A DNA stretch of 29,662 nt. Origin: a virus. The stretch is from IMG/VR virus record IMGVR_UViG_3300005537_000438, positions 1 to 29,662 of that record; one strand, 5' to 3'. The notes under the pieces were generated by a model. That model saw only the letters and a program-made list of their open reading frames with translations, was not told the origin of the DNA and did not search any database. Numbering within the stretch: the stretch's first letter is position 1; the number at the start of each line of letters is the position of its first letter. Shown in pieces: positions 1-7,507 of the stretch. The position numbers and the translations under genes were made by a program.

Positions 1-42
1 ACAAAGAAACTCTTCCAGGTAACGCTGGAAGAGTTTCTTTGT
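1..42. terminator. Perfect 18-bp hairpin, probable operon terminator
   Basis: Bases 1-18 and 25-42 are exact reverse complements around the 6-base loop GTAACG. On the minus strand the hairpin lies about 120 bases after the stop of the last lysis gene, and its outer arm is T-rich (GTTTCTTTGT), as in a Rho-independent terminator. The T-tract that would follow on the minus strand lies beyond the window, so the call rests on the stem and its position. The symmetry would allow it to act in both directions. Confidence 0.7.
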
Positions 43-64
43 CTTACCGTTCATTTGGTCTTAG

Positions 65-125
65 GGTATGCTTCTGGTTGGGTTTCATGCGTCTGTATGA
101 AGTGACATATTCGAGAGTGAATATG
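65..125 (+). other. Possible relic of the endonuclease leader element
   Basis: On the plus strand this stretch keeps several blocks of the leader of the GIY-YIG gene (16981-17070) in the same order: GGTAT, TGGTTGG, and CGTCTGTAT followed by AAG, GACATAT and CG. TTCATGC/GTATGAA (84-90 and 95-101) can form a 7-bp stem with one G-T pair and loop GTCT, the same loop as in the GIY-YIG leader. CATATTC/GAATATG (106-112 and 119-125) forms a second 7-bp inverted repeat. No plus-strand gene follows, so this may be a leftover of a lost endonuclease insertion. The GCCAGAG stem of the intact leaders is not present. Confidence 0.35.
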
Positions 126-160
126 CTGATTACAGTATAACATCATTCGCAATGTGAAGC

Positions 161-553
161 CTATGGCGTGGGTGTGCTTCCTCCTGCTGTATTATCTGAC
201 TTTGGCGATGATGGCGTTGCTACGTTTGTTGTAGGCGGTTGTGGAGGCACTGACGATGCTGGTTGCGTTGGGAATGAGGGCAGAGTTGGAAAGTTCACTC
301 TGAGGTAATCTTGCAATGGTTTGAGTGAGCCAGCTTGCAGAACCGTTGTCGCTGTTGCCACCACCATTATGTCACCGAGGACATTGCTCGTAATCTGCCC
401 ATGAAGCAGGGATGTGATGAGTGCCGAGAGCAGAATGGTTGATCCTGCCACACCAAGGTTGGCCCATTCTCCCCAGTGCTCTTGCTGTATGGCGTAGCTG
501 ACGAAAAAGGCAATGAAGGGAAGAGACGACTCAAAGGTGGTTGCGGGGTTCAT
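161..553 (-). CDS. Putative holin with proline-rich tail
   Basis: This 130-aa protein has hydrophobic segments at about residues 10-26, 33-53 and 57-75, followed by a Pro/Thr/Ser-rich hydrophilic tail (about 88-130). A small protein with two or three membrane spans next to an endolysin fits a holin, which would open the inner membrane to time lysis. Its ATG overlaps the stop of the amidase gene in an ATGA arrangement (550-553), so translation is probably coupled. It is the last gene before the terminator hairpin at 1-42. No holin family was recognised from residues; the call rests on size, hydrophobicity and position. The Pro-rich tail is longer than in most holins. It could be another small phage membrane protein. 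Confidence 0.6.
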   Translation of the reverse strand: MNPATTFESSLPFIAFFVSYAIQQEHWGEWANLGVAGSTILLSALITSLLHGQITSNVLGDIMVVATATTVLQAGSLKPLQDYLRVNFPTLPSFPTQPASSVPPQPPTTNVATPSSPKSDNTAGGSTPTP

Positions 554-1506
554 GATTGACCTCCGATGGCTGCCAGTATCTCTTGGGTGGCCGCTTTGAT
601 CTTGTTCACGTCAATAGTGGGAGCAGGCACAGGCGTTGGAAGAGGGGTGTTGATATGTGCGAGGTACACTGAACCAGAACCCGGTGGGTTATCTGCGATA
701 TGGGCGGTGTCATAGGCGAGGATGCCACGCTCAAACACCTGCTCCACGACTCCTGGCTTGCCTGGTACGCCCTGTTCGCCGCTCTTCGGCAGTCCCAGAT
801 GTGTTAGTCCTCCCAGATCCTGTGGAGTGACACGAAACGCGCAGTAGAAGGCGAGGATACCATGACCGATGATGAAACCGGTCTGTTTGCACTTCCAGAT
901 CTGATCTCCAGCCTGTTCAAAGTAGTTACTGACTTGATCAATGGTGATAGGTAACATCTCATCCCCTCCACTTCCTAGAAAACTGAATAAGTCAGGCCAG
1001 GGGTACGTGCCGGGACAGCGTGCTCGATCTATAGAATTGATATCTGCGTGGCTTATAATGCCAGAATTGCCATCCCCTGGTCTCATGGCAATGTTATATT
1101 GTTCGCAGATTGCTTTGATGAGAGGGAACCCTGACGCCTTCTGTGCCTCAGTGATATCGATCTGATTGGTGTTATCAGGCTTACAAAATTCTACACTGAC
1201 TGTCCAAAGATTTGGGTTGAGATCAGCACGTGCGAAATCGAGGCTTGGTGCCTTGAGTGGCGCATTTCCCCATGCTGCACGGCTATGACATGGCACACCT
1301 TGCCAGATCGTGCCGTCTACGCTGATGACAAAGTGAGTTGAAACGCCATTATTGCTCATATAGATGAGCGTACTTCGCCCATCTGAGCCACCCGCTGTAC
1401 CATGAATCACCAGGTGCGTAATTGGCACATCTCCCCTGTCCCATGAGTTGCCGCTGATGTTATAGCCTTGAGCAGCATCCAGCCACCCATCATTATCAAA
1501 TTTCAA
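550..1506 (-). CDS. N-acetylmuramoyl-L-alanine amidase (phage endolysin)
   Basis: This 318-aa protein has an N-terminal Amidase_2/PGRP-type domain (about 25-175). Probable zinc ligands are H35 (in IHGTAGG), H153 (in ISHADI) and C164 (in RCPGTYPW), with the family-typical E106 in VSVEF. It should cleave the bond between MurNAc and L-Ala in peptidoglycan to release virions. The C-terminal part (about 185-290) contains LGLPKSGE and FERGILAYD and resembles LGFP-type wall-binding repeats. The start is a TTG at 1506, preceded by AAGGAGG with 8-base spacing; the nearby ATG in another frame stops after five codons. It sits directly upstream of the holin-like gene with a 4-base overlap. There is no signal peptide, consistent with holin-dependent export. 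Confidence 0.9.
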   Translation of the reverse strand: MKFDNDGWLDAAQGYNISGNSWDRGDVPITHLVIHGTAGGSDGRSTLIYMSNNGVSTHFVISVDGTIWQGVPCHSRAAWGNAPLKAPSLDFARADLNPNLWTVSVEFCKPDNTNQIDITEAQKASGFPLIKAICEQYNIAMRPGDGNSGIISHADINSIDRARCPGTYPWPDLFSFLGSGGDEMLPITIDQVSNYFEQAGDQIWKCKQTGFIIGHGILAFYCAFRVTPQDLGGLTHLGLPKSGEQGVPGKPGVVEQVFERGILAYDTAHIADNPPGSGSVYLAHINTPLPTPVPAPTIDVNKIKAATQEILAAIGGQS

Positions 1507-1577
1507 CCGTCATTCCTCCTTACATAACATCTTTAACGCCGCAAAACATTCACAAACTAGCTTTACAGGTTGTTTTG

Positions 1578-1586
1578 TGATATAAT
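1578..1586 (+). promoter_or_regulatory. Extended -10 promoter for the HNH gene
   Basis: TGATATAAT is a perfect extended -10 (TGn plus TATAAT at 1581-1586) on the plus strand. No good -35 lies at 17 bases; TTTACA is present at 1562-1567 but is too close. A 7-bp inverted repeat, TCACAAA (1550-1556) and TTTGTGA (1574-1580), abuts the -10 and could be an operator. A transcript starting near 1593 would carry the leader hairpin. Confidence 0.55.
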
Positions 1587-1608
1587 TGATGTATTGAGAA
1601 ATATTGTT

Positions 1609-1638
1609 GCCAGAGCGGTACTGGACATACCCTCTGGC
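1609..1638 (+). ncRNA. Structured 5' leader hairpin of the HNH gene
   Basis: GCCAGAG (1609-1615) pairs with CTCTGGC (1632-1638). After one bulged C (1616), GGTA (1617-1620) pairs with TACC (1628-1631), closing the loop CTGGACA. The leader of the unrelated GIY-YIG gene (17007-17037) folds the same way, with the bulged C in the same place, compensating changes in the inner stem and a shared TGGAC loop. Further down, GGGA/TTCC around GATC can fold over the ribosome binding site just before the ATG at 1665. A regulatory or mobility role is inference. Confidence 0.55.
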
Positions 1639-1664
1639 GTGATGAAAGACCTGGGAGATCTTCC

Positions 1665-2543
1665 ATGAGCGACACTATACCCGATACATCCTCTTTCAAG
1701 CAATGTTCCAAATGTAAAGAACTTTTCCCCGCAACAAACATCTACTTTCACAAAGACAGCAGAAAGAAGGATGGCTTTCATTCCAGTTGTAAGATATGCA
1801 AAGGCAATAAGAGTTACAGCATAGTTCGAGAATATCGATTGGGGGAAAAACGGTGTACCAAGTGTAAGAATTGGCACCCTTCCACATCTGAATTCTTTCA
1901 TTCTGACAGAAACCGTTCCGATGGTTTGTTTCCTTGGTGTAAAAAATGTGTTGCCACGCCACGCAGAAGAGAAGTTGAAATTATTGAAATGGGACATAAA
2001 AGATGTATTAAATGTAAAAGGATTTTGCCTGCTACGCGTGAATACTTTCATGTGAGCAAAACTCATCGTTATGGAGTGCAAACGAGATGTAAGCTGTGTG
2101 CTAGTATCGAACGTAAGACTTATCATGAGATGTTTCGTGAGGACGATGCGATTAGGCAGAAAGCCTATCGAAACTCTCATGCTGAAGAGAATAAGCAACG
2201 GCTGCGTGCATATTGTAAAAACAATCCAGATAAATACAAAACCTATAATCACAATCGTGGAGCACGAAAGAAAGCTATTCCTGGTATTCTTACTGAACAA
2301 CAAATCCAACAAAAGTTGAAAGCACAGAAGTACAGATGCTACTATAGTGCTTGTGATCATGCTAAGTTTGAGAAGAAGAATGGACAATACATTTTCCACT
2401 TGGAGCATACCATCCCTTTGAGTCGCATTGAGGAGGGTCCGCGCAACGATGTTGATTATGTTGTCCTGTCTTGTCCTACATGTAATCTGAGTAAGCATGA
2501 TAAGTTGCCACATGAATGGCCGGAAGGGGGTAGGTTGTTCTGA
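1665..2543 (+). CDS. HNH endonuclease with three zinc-finger repeats (homing type)
   Basis: This 292-aa protein is encoded opposite to all phage genes around it. Three related zinc-finger modules fill the N-terminus: C14-x2-C17 with C42-x2-C45, C64-x2-C67 with C92-x2-C95, and C114-x2-C117 with C142-x2-C145. A basic linker follows, then a C-terminal HNH nuclease (about 220-285) with E247-H248, N261, CPTC (270-273), N274 and K277. Such free-standing HNH genes cut DNA and spread as homing endonucleases; the fingers probably bind the target. The ATG at 1665 follows GGGAG with 9-base spacing. It is inserted between the DUF6527-like gene and the amidase gene. Its promoter and leader resemble those of the GIY-YIG gene at 17067, including the first codons (DTIP here, DTVP there). 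Confidence 0.88.
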   Translation: MSDTIPDTSSFKQCSKCKELFPATNIYFHKDSRKKDGFHSSCKICKGNKSYSIVREYRLGEKRCTKCKNWHPSTSEFFHSDRNRSDGLFPWCKKCVATPRRREVEIIEMGHKRCIKCKRILPATREYFHVSKTHRYGVQTRCKLCASIERKTYHEMFREDDAIRQKAYRNSHAEENKQRLRAYCKNNPDKYKTYNHNRGARKKAIPGILTEQQIQQKLKAQKYRCYYSACDHAKFEKKNGQYIFHLEHTIPLSRIEEGPRNDVDYVVLSCPTCNLSKHDKLPHEWPEGGRLF

Positions 2544-2580
2544 TTGGATGTAGGCAGTTACATAAGCAGAGTCAGACATA

Positions 2581-2877
2581 CTAACACCACCTGATCTGAT
2601 TGCGCTCAACAAAGTAGTGGGCAGTACAAGAGCGGTAGACACCAGGGGATTCGTAGATTGACCCGTGACATACTAGCGATGGAGAGATAGTGATGGTCTG
2701 GTCGTCATGTTCTGTGACGTGGTGAGTTCTCAGTTCCCCCAAATTATTGCAAAGAGGGCAACATACCATCCAGACCCCATCTTTGACTCTCCCCACTTCT
2801 CCAGGTTGGTAGCCCCCATAGCCTTTGTCATCACAGATAAGGGTGATCTGAGTTAATTTTTGAGCGTCAGCCGCCAT
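2581..2877 (-). CDS. DUF6527-like small Cys-rich protein
   Basis: This 98-aa protein has the motif order of the DUF6527 family seen in many phages: a W followed by CPxC (W36, C40-P-L-C43), then histidines (H52, H53), ISPSL (64-68), and C84 with HYF (87-89) near the end. The Cys and His residues probably bind a metal. The molecular role of the family is not established. The ATG at 2877 is preceded by GAGAGG with about 8-base spacing. It lies between the PilJ-like gene and the amidase and is probably an accessory gene of the lysis region. The plus-strand HNH gene ends 37 bases from its stop. Assignment is from remembered motif order only. Confidence 0.65.
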   Translation of the reverse strand: MAADAQKLTQITLICDDKGYGGYQPGEVGRVKDGVWMVCCPLCNNLGELRTHHVTEHDDQTITISPSLVCHGSIYESPGVYRSCTAHYFVERNQIRWC

Positions 2878-2983
2878 ATGGTCATCCTCTCATCTTCCAA
2901 CAACATCCTCACTCTCTATTGTAGCATCTGTTCACACTGCGAACGAATTTCAGAGGATGTGCCAACTAACTCACACCCTCACC

Positions 2984-3634
2984 CTACGCTTGCTTCTTCT
3001 GCGCCTCCTCTTCTATCTCCACCAGTCTATTGAACGCCTTTCTCCCTGAGAACAGATAGTGCGCACTAATCACTACAAGAAGCAGCGTCTTGATGCTTAT
3101 CTTAATGATGAGGAGGTGAAGATTGGTTGCCTCCGCCTGTTGCTGAATGAGGATAGCAAGTTGAGCCATCGTGACGGAATAGGGATACTCATGCATCATG
3201 ACAATGTTAAGTTGTATTGGGTCAACCGGTCCATCAGAATGGGCGAGAATGACCTTGAGTGCTGCCACAAGAGGAACGTAGTCAGATTGTGCTCGTTGGA
3301 GTATCTGTCTGACCTCATCCGATGGATTGTTTGGAAGTCCGAGAGAAGCGTCACCTTTCAGGAGTCCAGTCTGTGTTTGCTGGAGGCCAGGGAGAATGAC
3401 CTGGAGATCGCTCACCGCCTGAGAGTGATAGGTGGCAGGTCTATACGCAAGAATAAGGATATCCTTGGCAAGATATTCATTCCGTACCACCTGAAGCCAG
3501 GCTTGCTGTTCAATAACCAATTCATCATTTCCCGATACCACGGGATAGAGATCGAAACCTATAAGCATGAGTAACAGGAAGAGGATGGTCGGGACAACCA
3601 CCATCACGGTCGTTTTCTGTACGCGTGCTCTCAT
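2984..3634 (-). CDS. Membrane protein with PilJ-like sensor domain
   Basis: This 216-aa protein has a transmembrane segment at about 9-30, a roughly 140-residue helical extracytoplasmic region, a second segment at about 172-196 and a short charged cytoplasmic tail (about 198-216). The segment around RNEYLAKDILILAY and the later GLLKGD and LGLP motifs resemble the N-terminal sensor domain of PilJ-type chemotaxis transducers. No HAMP, signalling or kinase domain follows. In this position it could be a lysis accessory protein, a superinfection-exclusion protein or a membrane decoy for host pilus signalling; these roles are guesses. The start at 3634 has AAGAGGTG just upstream, and the gene begins 11 bases after the XhlA-like gene, so both are probably co-transcribed. 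Confidence 0.55.
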   Translation of the reverse strand: MRARVQKTTVMVVVPTILFLLLMLIGFDLYPVVSGNDELVIEQQAWLQVVRNEYLAKDILILAYRPATYHSQAVSDLQVILPGLQQTQTGLLKGDASLGLPNNPSDEVRQILQRAQSDYVPLVAALKVILAHSDGPVDPIQLNIVMMHEYPYSVTMAQLAILIQQQAEATNLHLLIIKISIKTLLLVVISAHYLFSGRKAFNRLVEIEEEAQKKQA

Positions 3635-3645
3635 AAGACACCTCT

Positions 3646-4035
3646 TTAGTGCAGAATATGTGAGAAATACGCTGCTAGGAGCAGCAAAACGATACTCATG
3701 AAGATACCTACCGCCCAGACGAGTACGCGGATTTGGAGTTTATCCTGGCTTTCGCGTTGAGATGCATCGCGCTTTTGCAACTCATCTTTGAGCATCTTCA
3801 CCTCATCGCCTTGCGAACGGATATCTTTTTTGAGACCGTTTACCTCATCTTCAATATGATTGGCGGTATCTTGCAGTATTTTGAGCTTCAGGTCATTTTC
3901 CCGCTCTCGCACGTAGGAATTGAGTTGCTGATTAAACCCCGACACGGTTCGTTCAAGTGCATCGACGCGAAATTGCAACAGTGCTACCTGATCTTGTGGT
4001 GCCTGCATGTCTTTGTTTCCCGTTCCGCTAACCAC
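3646..4035 (-). CDS. Coiled-coil protein with C-terminal membrane anchor (XhlA-like)
   Basis: This protein of about 129 aa is mostly a charged coiled coil (about 15-100, with heptads around VDALERTVSGFNQQL and EVKMLKDELQKRD) ending in one transmembrane helix (about 104-126, GIFMSIVLLLLAAYF). This layout is that of XhlA-type haemolysin/holin-associated proteins in phage lysis cassettes, which act at the inner membrane with the holin. The start may be GTG at 4035 with GGGG upstream, or the in-frame ATG at 4008 with GGGAA upstream; the second would shorten the protein by nine residues. It follows the C-terminal hub gene. Another tail-tip or membrane protein cannot be excluded. Confidence 0.6.
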   Translation of the reverse strand: MVSGTGNKDMQAPQDQVALLQFRVDALERTVSGFNQQLNSYVRERENDLKLKILQDTANHIEDEVNGLKKDIRSQGDEVKMLKDELQKRDASQRESQDKLQIRVLVWAVGIFMSIVLLLLAAYFSHILH

Positions 4036-4065
4036 ACATCCCCTATCTTTGACACACCTACAAAA

Positions 4066-6870
4066 CTACTGTAGCCCTAAACCTGATGCCAGAAGTTTGG
4101 CCCATGAAGCCTGTTTGGGTAGTTCAGATGCCGTGACCTTGTACCACCATATCTGACTGTCTGCTCCCCCCTTCATCAGGGTAATTTCTACTTGTGTGAT
4201 GAAAAATTGCCCATCAAAGATGCCCTGCTCGGGTAGGAATATACTCAACAGTTGCCCCACAGCTAACCCATTCCGTGTCGTGTCGAAGATGAGCGTGCGT
4301 CCTGCGATGCCATATCGGCTCAAGAGTTGGTTGGCAAGTGCCGTGGCGGCACTCTTGTTGTACCCTTGCCCCGTCACATCCACCACGCTTTCCACGATGC
4401 CTGTTCCGCCCTCAATAGCCTGCTGCTCTGCCTGTTCCGTGAGATCATCCACCGTGATGGTCACATCGAAGAGACCTGTGTAGGTGACGACGAGCTGATC
4501 AGTCGCTTGCAGAACCGTCTTTCCCGCATCCTCCGTAATCACAGGGTCGTTCAGCGCATAGTAAAAGGTTGCACCTGTCCCACCCTTGAGCGCTATTTGC
4601 GTAGAAGCAATGACAACGCCGTTGAGGGTGATGGTCGGTTGTGCTGCCAATGGATACCCCATTGTCCAGGAACGCGTGTTCCCATCGCCGATCTTGGTTT
4701 CGACGAAGGTAGCGGTATCCGTTGCTCCGAGCACGATCTGACGATTGCGATAGAGGTCATTGCCAACATCCAACTCAAGGTTTGAAGACACTTCCAGGTC
4801 TACGTTTGCGACCAACCCGTATGGAGATGACTGCAAGATCCAGGGAGCCGCAATAGAAGCACGTGAGCGGAAGTTGAACGTCTTATTTTGGTCAATGTAC
4901 CAACTATAATTGCTCTGTTTTGCCAGGTCATCGAAGTTTTTACTGACAAGCGTGGCGTTATAGGTCACCGATGGAATACTAGACCCTGCTCCAATAGCTG
5001 GTGTCATTGCCATCGTGGTCATATCCAGGACTTGAGGAGTGACGCTTGGGTCAGTGGTTGCCAGGCGTGCCCTGGTGTACACGAAATCACCTGTAACGAT
5101 GTCGTAAACGGGAGTACCTGTGACGTAATCTCCTTGGGGCGTCATCCACAACTGGTAGTACCTGCTCCCTATCGTCCCACCGTTGTTGTAGAGACCCATC
5201 AGACCAGCGCCTAGTGGTGAGCCATCGGTATACGTAATGAGTGCATTCCCGTCCACATAGACGGTGATTACACCCATGAGCATGGAGACCCGGAAACGGT
5301 GGTAGGTTCCTCTGGTGAAAGTGACGGTATAGTTATTGGAGGATGTTCCCACGGTATAGGAAATAGCAGCGGTTCCGAGTTGTGTTTGAACGTTGGATGC
5401 TACCTTATAGAGCGTGATGGTATTTGCTCCAATGCTGGTGAGGCTATCGTTAATGTCTAGCCAATAGTAATTATTCTGATCCACGAAGCGCCAGACCAAA
5501 CCGCCTGCATCGCTTTGGTCTAGGTCTGCAAAGAAGTCCACATCGGCGCGACTGATGGCAGAATAGGCATAGATGGCATTCGTCCCGCCAGTGAGGATGA
5601 GCCGACTATGAAGGGTATCATAGGTAATGATCGCAACTGATCCGCCTGTGCGGAACGTAGAGGTGTAGTTGATCGTGGTGTCCATATCAAAGCCATCGGT
5701 TACGGGATCAACCTGTGAGTAAATCCCCGGCAGACTCCCATTGTTCCCTGATGTGACATCCGTCCAGTTGACCCCATCCAGACTGATATCCATTCCAAGA
5801 GTGGTATTGGTCGGTGTGAGTGCGTTCCACGAGACCAGCGTTGTCCCTACTCGCGGCGTAATCGGTGCTAAGCTAAGGGCAGGATCTGGATACTCAGTTA
5901 CTCTGAAGTGGTCGTATTGTGCGGTTCCGGTGCCGTTAGCAAAAAGAGTGAATCCACCGGAAGTCAGGGGTGGACCGGTAATCTTCCCTCTGAGCGCGAT
6001 ATCCTTGCTCACCGTATTCGCCGTACGTCCTCTGAGCGTGATATCCTTGCTAACCAGTTGTTGGATGCGTCCACGGACCCTGATGTCCTTGATCCCTGAC
6101 GCGGCAATCACACCACGCAACTTGATGTCTTTGGTGGCTGACAATCCAACATTGCCACGCAACTTGATGTCTTTATTGACCAGTTGCTGGATACGTCCAC
6201 GAAGCACAACATCTTTATTGATGAGTTGTTGGATACGTCCACGAATGACGATATCCTTGTTGACCTGAGTACTGGAGATATATCCTGGTGTGACTGCCTG
6301 CGCACTGGTAGAGCCAACGGTAGCGCTATTGGCATCCTGCATGCGCATATTTCCAGTCGTCCCATTCGTGGAAATATTCATGAGGCAGTCAATGTAGAGT
6401 TTGTCCCCGGTCACAAACGTGGCAGATGCAGCGGCACTGACTGAGGCATTGACGACCGTATAGCTGGTGGAGATAATGGTTTGTCCAGAAGCGGTGGCTT
6501 CTGCTATCAGGGTATAGGTGCCACCTGACGATCTTTGGTATGCTCTAAAGTGAACATCAGCGGTGAATGTTCCAGTGGTAGTGGTTTCGAATCCCAGCGA
6601 GAAGCTCCACGTACCCGCTGAGAAGTGATTTCCAACGAGACCTGTCCCGTCGTCAATCCATCCTTTCGCAGAAGGTGCAGGTTCCGACCCAACGCCCGCA
6701 CCAAAGGTTCCGCCTTGCGAGAGAATTTCAATCCATCCAGTCGTGCCAGACGTGAGATTGGTATTCTTGTTGAGCAGTGTTGCGCCCGTGGTGGCGTTCT
6801 CGATCAGCGTGTTGGCTGTCGCAACGGTCGTGGCAACGGTAACTGTAAGATATTCAGTGAGAGCCGTCAT
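4066..6870 (-). CDS. C-terminal part of a split tail hub, with adhesin-like N-terminal extension
   Basis: This 934-aa protein has four parts. Residues about 18-200 form a beta module related to two modules in the 997-aa protein at 21477-24470 (shared SQGGT, RSSGG.YT, FVTGDKLY.D and TPGY). Residues 204-301 are seven 14-residue repeats. Residues about 304-330 (SGGFTLFANGTGTAQYDHF) are the closing strands of a LamG-like sandwich whose beginning is missing here, followed by another complete sandwich. Residues about 600-930 resemble the C-terminal half of siphovirus tail hub proteins (FDDLAKQSNYSWYIDQ, then NRQIV, late beta domains and ITQVEI). It probably sits at the tail tip and contacts the cell surface. 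The ATG follows the TAA of the upstream gene after one base. The broken sandwich matches the end of 8303-11221. Confidence 0.65.
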   Translation of the reverse strand: MTALTEYLTVTVATTVATANTLIENATTGATLLNKNTNLTSGTTGWIEILSQGGTFGAGVGSEPAPSAKGWIDDGTGLVGNHFSAGTWSFSLGFETTTTGTFTADVHFRAYQRSSGGTYTLIAEATASGQTIISTSYTVVNASVSAAASATFVTGDKLYIDCLMNISTNGTTGNMRMQDANSATVGSTSAQAVTPGYISSTQVNKDIVIRGRIQQLINKDVVLRGRIQQLVNKDIKLRGNVGLSATKDIKLRGVIAASGIKDIRVRGRIQQLVSKDITLRGRTANTVSKDIALRGKITGPPLTSGGFTLFANGTGTAQYDHFRVTEYPDPALSLAPITPRVGTTLVSWNALTPTNTTLGMDISLDGVNWTDVTSGNNGSLPGIYSQVDPVTDGFDMDTTINYTSTFRTGGSVAIITYDTLHSRLILTGGTNAIYAYSAISRADVDFFADLDQSDAGGLVWRFVDQNNYYWLDINDSLTSIGANTITLYKVASNVQTQLGTAAISYTVGTSSNNYTVTFTRGTYHRFRVSMLMGVITVYVDGNALITYTDGSPLGAGLMGLYNNGGTIGSRYYQLWMTPQGDYVTGTPVYDIVTGDFVYTRARLATTDPSVTPQVLDMTTMAMTPAIGAGSSIPSVTYNATLVSKNFDDLAKQSNYSWYIDQNKTFNFRSRASIAAPWILQSSPYGLVANVDLEVSSNLELDVGNDLYRNRQIVLGATDTATFVETKIGDGNTRSWTMGYPLAAQPTITLNGVVIASTQIALKGGTGATFYYALNDPVITEDAGKTVLQATDQLVVTYTGLFDVTITVDDLTEQAEQQAIEGGTGIVESVVDVTGQGYNKSAATALANQLLSRYGIAGRTLIFDTTRNGLAVGQLLSIFLPEQGIFDGQFFITQVEITLMKGGADSQIWWYKVTASELPKQASWAKLLASGLGLQ
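5968..6261 (-). repeat. Seven tandem 14-residue (42-bp) coding repeats
   Basis: Within the hub C-terminal gene, residues 204-301 are exactly seven 14-residue units of the pattern xKDIxLRGRIxxxV. Examples are NKDVVLRGRIQQLV, IKDIRVRGRIQQLV and SKDITLRGRTANTV. Alternating polar and hydrophobic residues suggest a regular beta stalk or solenoid. The array ends right where the hub sandwich domain resumes. Confidence 0.9.
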
Positions 6871-6871
6871 G

Positions 6872-7462
6872 TTATACTCTGACCCCCACAGTTCTGAGTT
6901 CTAATCTCCCTAAAGGAGCTAGAGAATCTGGTCTCCACGAGTGAAAGTTGTAGATGTTGGTCTTCCCTGCGTAGATCAGGTTGCCTGATGCGTCTCGCTT
7001 TGCACCTCCGGTAAGCGGGTCGTAAATCATTGTTTGAGGAGTGATCAGGCCCTGCTCCGCATCATCCCATGCGAAGACATCACAATCGCCCGTCTCTTTG
7101 TTGGTAACTTTGCCTATGACGTGTATCTGGAGACTACGTGCAGTCATGGCGACGTTGCTATCTGCTGTTGCCACCTTGAACTGAAAGGCAGTCCCTGGCT
7201 CGCCGATGGTGAGATACGCTGTATTGCCAAGAGGTGAAGTCTTTGAGGGCGGGCAGAGAAGCCAGAGTTGGGTGATTTTGAGCACGTCTTCATTCGCAAC
7301 TAAATCGTTCGACCAATCGAACTGGCGCTCAGTACCGTTATAGAGGTCGGTCTTGACACGTGCCTCGCAGATCCATTCACCTGTTGTGAGTTTGACTGCC
7401 CAGTAGGAGCGTGTAATCTCTAAGAGAGGGCACCCTAGTAACTCTTCAACCAATCCCATCAT
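6872..7462 (-). CDS. Hypothetical protein between the hub halves
   Basis: This 196-aa protein has no family I recognise. It is soluble-looking, mixed alpha/beta and rich in Trp and aromatic residues (SYWAVKLTTGEW, QLWLLCPP, DVFAWDDAEQ, NFHSWRPDS), with no membrane segment or signal peptide. The start is ATG-ATG at 7459-7462 with GGGGG just upstream. Its TAA is followed after one base by the ATG of the hub C-terminal gene, so the two are probably co-translated and may act together at the tail tip, for example as an adhesin or its chaperone. That role is inferred only from position. It belongs to the segment that appears to interrupt the hub. Confidence 0.6.
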   Translation of the reverse strand: MMGLVEELLGCPLLEITRSYWAVKLTTGEWICEARVKTDLYNGTERQFDWSNDLVANEDVLKITQLWLLCPPSKTSPLGNTAYLTIGEPGTAFQFKVATADSNVAMTARSLQIHVIGKVTNKETGDCDVFAWDDAEQGLITPQTMIYDPLTGGAKRDASGNLIYAGKTNIYNFHSWRPDSLAPLGRLELRTVGVRV

Positions 7463-7507
7463 CTACCCCCACGTACATACCTTCTCTACCGATCCTCCTC
7501 GTCAAAG

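Noticed and set aside
1609-1638. Leader hairpin as an omega/HEARO RNA or transposon end
   Set aside because: The genes behind the leaders lack RuvC or TnpB/IscB features, and no terminal repeats or target duplications were seen.
1563-2642. 359-codon minus-strand reading frame opposite the HNH gene
   Set aside because: The plus strand encodes a clear zinc-finger HNH protein with its own promoter and ribosome site. The minus frame has no recognisable motifs and overlaps the DUF6527-like gene.
5968-6261. CRISPR-like regular repeats on first sight
   Set aside because: The 42-base period is in frame, units have no distinct spacers, and they encode a clean 14-residue protein repeat. The 27-base array at 21241-21375 is likewise coding.
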